Assembly (NCBI GenBank): GCA_000934455.1
Contig: KN884661.1
Location: 183,041-206,994 of the forward strand
Reading direction: 5' to 3'
Length of the DNA: 23,954 bases
Source of the DNA: Apostichopus parvimensis
Lineage: Eukaryota; Echinodermata; Holothuroidea; Aspidochirotida; Stichopodidae
The notes below the pieces were generated by a model. That model was not told the origin of the DNA. It saw only the letters and a list, made by a program, of their open reading frames with translations, and made no database searches. The translations under genes and the position numbers were made by a program. Below, piece after piece: positions 20,266 to 23,954 of this stretch. Every line of letters begins with the position of its first letter. Positions within the stretch are counted from its first letter, which is position 1.

Positions 20266-22341
20266 AAAGTCATAGTGGTAACGTTTGTGGCGTTTACACT
20301 ATATTTCAATTGTAGGTAAATTTGTGACTGAAAGAAAGAGAGTTTTGCAGTGATAAAGAAATAATAGTATTTACTAAGTGAAGGTATATCTTTTCTTCTT
20401 TTTTCCATTTATTAAGTATTTTGTCATTAGGAACTGGAACTGACTTGGTGATCTAACCAGTCATAACAAATTGTGTTATACTAAACATCAGTAACAAGTA
20501 GACTTTTAATTTCAGCCAGGAATTGTAAGATATCAACAACCTGAAGTTTGCAAAAAAAACAACAAAAAAAACCTTTGTTCAACTCCTTTGGAGAGAATTT
20601 ATGACATATATATCTTTTGAATTGATCCAGGCTTCATTTACAGCAGTAGCCACGTATGTGTCTAGGTAGTATCTCTATTAAAAAATTGTTATTCAAGGCC
20701 TTTGTCAGCTTTCATACACCACTTTTGTATATGTAGTACATTTGATAATATCCAAACGTTAAAGAAATCAACAGGTTGGAAGCTATTATAACGATATAAG
20801 CATCTCTGGGTTGATGTAAATCACCGTTTAGAAATTCGGAATTAAGTTGTTTTACATTTATAGGAATCGATGAACATGATTCAAACATGCTTACTTCTAC
20901 TATTGTAGTACGTAAAAGACGTTTGGATTTTTTTTTTCTTTTCTTGGTTTTGTTTCTTTTTCTATGAGATTAATTCAGCCATGTTTTATTTGCATATACT
21001 ACTACGTTCCATTTCATTACGTTTAGTCATAAGAAAGCTTGCTGTTAGTAGTCATGTGTTATCTAAACTATATCTGTATCAATTTGTGAGAATCGTCCAA
21101 GCAAGTAAAAGACAACTGTGTACAGGAAAGGAATATGACAATTTATTTTATTGTGTCAAGGTGCAAATGTTTCAAAATTGGGTTGACTAATATCAAAGTC
21201 AATTTGACTGAAATATAAAAAGATCTGAAAAACAGATGCCGATATTAAGAACTATCATTTATTCAATAGCTTCAATTACCAAGAGCAGTGATTACTTCAA
21301 GAAGAATAGGATTTAACATTTTTTTATTTTTTTTATTTTAATGGCCTATTTGGAAAGATTTTGGGGCATATTACTTCTTTCAAATTTCTTGATATTTACA
21401 CAGTTATTGCAGAAAAGGCTTTACTTATAATACAGAATGTTGTCTGCTTTGTAATGAATTGAACTGATGCGGCTGTTGTGGTTTATGTATGTATTGCATT
21501 TTCCTCTTTGCTCTATATATGAGCTTCATCTTGTCATTGATCTGATATATGAAGATGTAAAAGAGTTACTGCTATTTTGATGCAGATTTTTTTTGTTATA
21601 TTATCTTTAGTTTTCAAATGAGTTGACGAACACTAATTAGTGTCTGAAAACTGCCTTTAAGAATCACATGATTATATAGAAGAGAGGTATTTATGTTTAA
21701 TGAAACTATCCTATCACTCAGAAAAGGTGATTAATGACATATAATTGGGTTTTTCTTAGCTATACCTGGTATAATTAATTCTAATTGCTGTTTAGTTATA
21801 TTTGTTTTTCTTTTAATTACTGTGATTTCTTTAGTTTGACTCAGTTTGTAATTTCTAAGAAACTACACATTTTAAAGTAATGTAAAAGAGAGAGAAAAAA
21901 AGGGAAAAAGTAAAAGAGTGTTCAACAGTGTTAGTTTTGAAGCAAAAAAAAAAAGGAAACATTTCATTAAGCTGCTTTTGAGTGTAGCTAAGGCCAGCGC
22001 ATTACATATAACTTGAACCCCATTTATTCTGTATACTACTTTACATGTTATTGAGTCTGTATGTTAGTATTACACTCATCTCATATAACAAGAGGTTACT
22101 CCACTATCCTGCAGCAACGCTTAGATTTACCCTCTGACATCATTTTAAGCATCAATACTTCATTAAAGGTAAGAAATCATTTGATCCGTAGAACAAAATT
22201 GTTTGTATATTCTAAGTACAATGGATACAATTTCTCTTCAGACTATCAAGCAGTCTTATAATAATATGAGACTGTCATGTAGGTTTGTTAATATAAGCTT
22301 TCTCATCCAAAGCTGAAATTATATTCTGATGTTGAATTTGG

Positions 22342-22359
22342 TCATCATCATCATCATCT
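22342..22359. repeat. TCA microsatellite
   Basis: Five TCA units in a row followed by TCT; a simple repeat with no other content. Confidence 0.8.
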
Positions 22360-23054
22360 TTTCTTTCTTCAAATCAAGATTTCATTCTGTTGTCGGGTAT
22401 GATGTTTACATGTATTGTATTTGGTTTTTGGTTTGCTATCAGCTAAAATGTGGCAAATTAAGACGTTGCAATGTTGGGAATTTATGTAAATGTAAACTGA
22501 AGTGATACAATTCTTGAATAACCAAATATTCGTGAGTAAAAATTCATATTAAACAAAGGTTACATATGTTGCGTAGTTACTTTTTTATAACACTAATTGT
22601 GACTTTAAGTCAATGATCTAAAAATTCCTTGAATAAGTGTAAAAATGCTTCAAGAATTGTAGTTTAGAATTCAAAATGCATGTTATCAACGATTTTAAAT
22701 TTGTGGTAGTCCACAAAATTCTTGTTTCCTGATTCTTTTTCTTTTCAGCAGATTGTAGCCTGGGCAAAAATTTGTTGCATACATCATTGGGTAAACTAAA
22801 TAAATATGTAAACCATCAGATGGAGTGTTGTCATTTTATTTTTAATCAATTTGTTTTAATCAATTATTTTTGATCAATTGTAAACAATTGAAACCACAGT
22901 TGCCCTCTCATCATTTTTCTTTTCTCTCCAAATTGTTTTTTTTCTCCAACCCATCAATAAACCTATAGTATACCAATTGGATTTCACAAACTATGTTTAT
23001 ACTACACTATACAGACACCCAAGTAACTTCAAATATTGACACTTTTTTAAAGGT

Positions 23055-23215
23055 TGCCAGTGTTGAGGTGAAATGGTTAAGGCAATGGTCATGTGATCGA
23101 AGGATGCAGGTTACAGTGGTGGGCAGATCATTATGTTCTTGGGCTAAGCATTTTAATCACAATGCCTCTCTTTACCCAGGTGTATAAATGGAGACCTGTG
23201 TGATAATTTGTAGAT
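23055..23215 (+). mobile_element. tRNA-derived SINE (head and conserved core)
   Basis: The head resembles a Ser/Leu-type tRNA: an A-box-like GTGAAATGGTTAAGG (23068-23082), an anticodon-arm region, then a decayed B-box GGTTACAGTGG (23109-23119). It is followed by CTTGGGCTAAGCATTTTAAT and ACCCAGGTGTATAAATGG, a core widely seen in marine-invertebrate SINEs and probably the one described as Nin-DC (from memory). The 3' limit is unclear; the element may run on towards 23400. The tRNA part does not fold well, so it is not a working tRNA gene. Confidence 0.72.
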
Positions 23216-23569
23216 CCAGTTGAGTGTCCGAGATTGTCTGAAACCTATGAAATGTCCCCCACGGTTAGAACAGATACATGTTGCATATATACTGTAATGC
23301 CATAGCGGTGACAGTTTAAGTGTTGCACACTTGGATTTGTGGGTGTAACAAGTTATCAGGTACTAACTGTTATACAGTTCTGTAAGAATGAAGGCCTTGC
23401 ATGGCCATGATACAGGACTCTGAACTACTGCAACTTCAAATAACTATATTCATCATCTTTATGGTTTCACTCTTGTCAAACACCAAAGGCAGTATATAAG
23501 TGTGTTTATTGATAAATTGTCCACCATTATTCAGGATATAATGGGATACACCAACAGAGTAATAATGTT

Positions 23570-23760
23570 ACCCTCTTCTCGGGCATTTGGCTAAGGATCA
23601 TGTGTAGTATCTGTTCCCTTTCGAGGGGAATGGTGATACACACCCGACGATGATCACACAGTCCCGATGCAAGAGGACTGGGGTTAAGAGCGGATGAGTC
23701 GTTTGGTTTTCATGCCCAGGTTCCTTCCTGGGTGACTTTTCTTAAACAAGAGCATCAATG
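23570..23760 (+). mobile_element. Element with a U2 snRNA-like head (SINE-like)
   Basis: Positions 23575-23616 closely match the 5' end of U2 spliceosomal RNA: CTTCTCGG, TTTGGCTAAG, and TGTGTAGTATCTGTTC, which holds the branch-site pairing GTAGTA. Only a few substitutions and one extra G separate it from U2. After that U2 similarity ends; the DNA instead forms TTCCC-TTTCGA-GGGAA, CAGTCC...GGACTG (23660-23681) and CCCAGG-TTCCTT-CCTGGG hairpins. The Sm site and later U2 stems are not seen, so it is not a U2 gene. A SINE with an snRNA-derived head is the best fit. Its 3' end is a guess. Confidence 0.6.
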
Positions 23761-23954
23761 ACGCAGTATCTCAATACTGGAAGTTTTAATTTCGAATCCT
23801 AATTTCAAATCTTTGCTCTGTCTCTGCAATTATCAATATCAATCATGGTACAACAAATATATAACTTGCATTTATGCTACTTTGCCACGAATAGTCTCTG
23901 CAGGTTACACTTTATCCTGCTAGTGTTGCCTTTAGCGCTCATTGCCTGTTTGTC

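Larger units (their letters stand above)
19611..23050. other. AT-rich downstream region without a recognised gene
   Basis: No frame here has a protein-like pattern on either strand. It holds a 10-bp hairpin (20242-20265), T-rich and A-rich runs (for example 20926-20943 and 21884-21958), and a TCA microsatellite (22342-22359). AATAAA motifs at 22799 and near 22956 could serve a longer 3' UTR. Confidence 0.6.

Noticed and set aside
23055..23126. A functional tRNA gene
   Set aside because: The acceptor and T arms do not pair, the B-box is degenerate, and a SINE core follows directly.
23575..23640. A functional U2 snRNA gene
   Set aside because: Similarity stops after the branch-site region; no Sm site or 3' stems are present.

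Overview
The window is animal nuclear DNA: AT-rich, with a protein split into short exons by GT-AG introns, and with SINE-, LINE- and MITE-like repeats. Deeply conserved domains, the style of the SINEs and the piggyBac-type TTAA elements suggest a marine invertebrate, perhaps an echinoderm or another non-vertebrate deuterostome. The species cannot be fixed from sequence alone.

One gene on the plus strand fills most of the window. I assembled eleven coding exons between 3229 and 19148. All ten junctions keep the reading frame and use GT-AG splice sites. The product is a CYLD-type deubiquitinase of about 1,117 residues, counted from the first in-frame ATG at 3249. Its order is: Death domain (exon 1); a second, weaker Death-domain-like fold (exon 2); Pro/Glu linker; one CAP-Gly domain (exons 3-4); CYLD-type USP catalytic domain with Cys352, His632, Asp651 and a B-box-like zinc site (exons 5-11); and a polar, probably disordered tail of about 405 residues (last exon). 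Known CYLD proteins have three CAP-Gly domains and end just after the USP domain. Here the first two CAP-Gly domains appear to be replaced by Death-fold modules, and a long tail has been added. This is the main discovery: a K63/M1-type deubiquitinase physically joined to death-receptor/Toll-type adaptor modules.

Layout: 1-3228 is upstream DNA with relatively CpG-rich stretches (possible promoter or untranslated exon) and a 544-bp TTAA-flanked MITE-like element. 3229-19148 is the gene; its introns hold an AGGTCA-containing dispersed repeat (introns 3 and 10), an L2/CR1-like LINE tail (intron 7) and a second 615-bp TTAA-flanked element (intron 8). 19149 to about 19600 is the 3' UTR with a good polyadenylation signal. 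19600-23050 is AT-rich DNA with no gene that I can support. 23055-23760 holds a tRNA-derived SINE followed by an element whose head closely resembles the 5' end of U2 snRNA.

In function, the CAP-Gly domain and USP domain of CYLD relatives act on NF-kB and cell-death signalling complexes by removing ubiquitin chains. Adding Death domains would let this enzyme dock on Death-domain adaptors directly. That role is inference; the domain order is read from the sequence.
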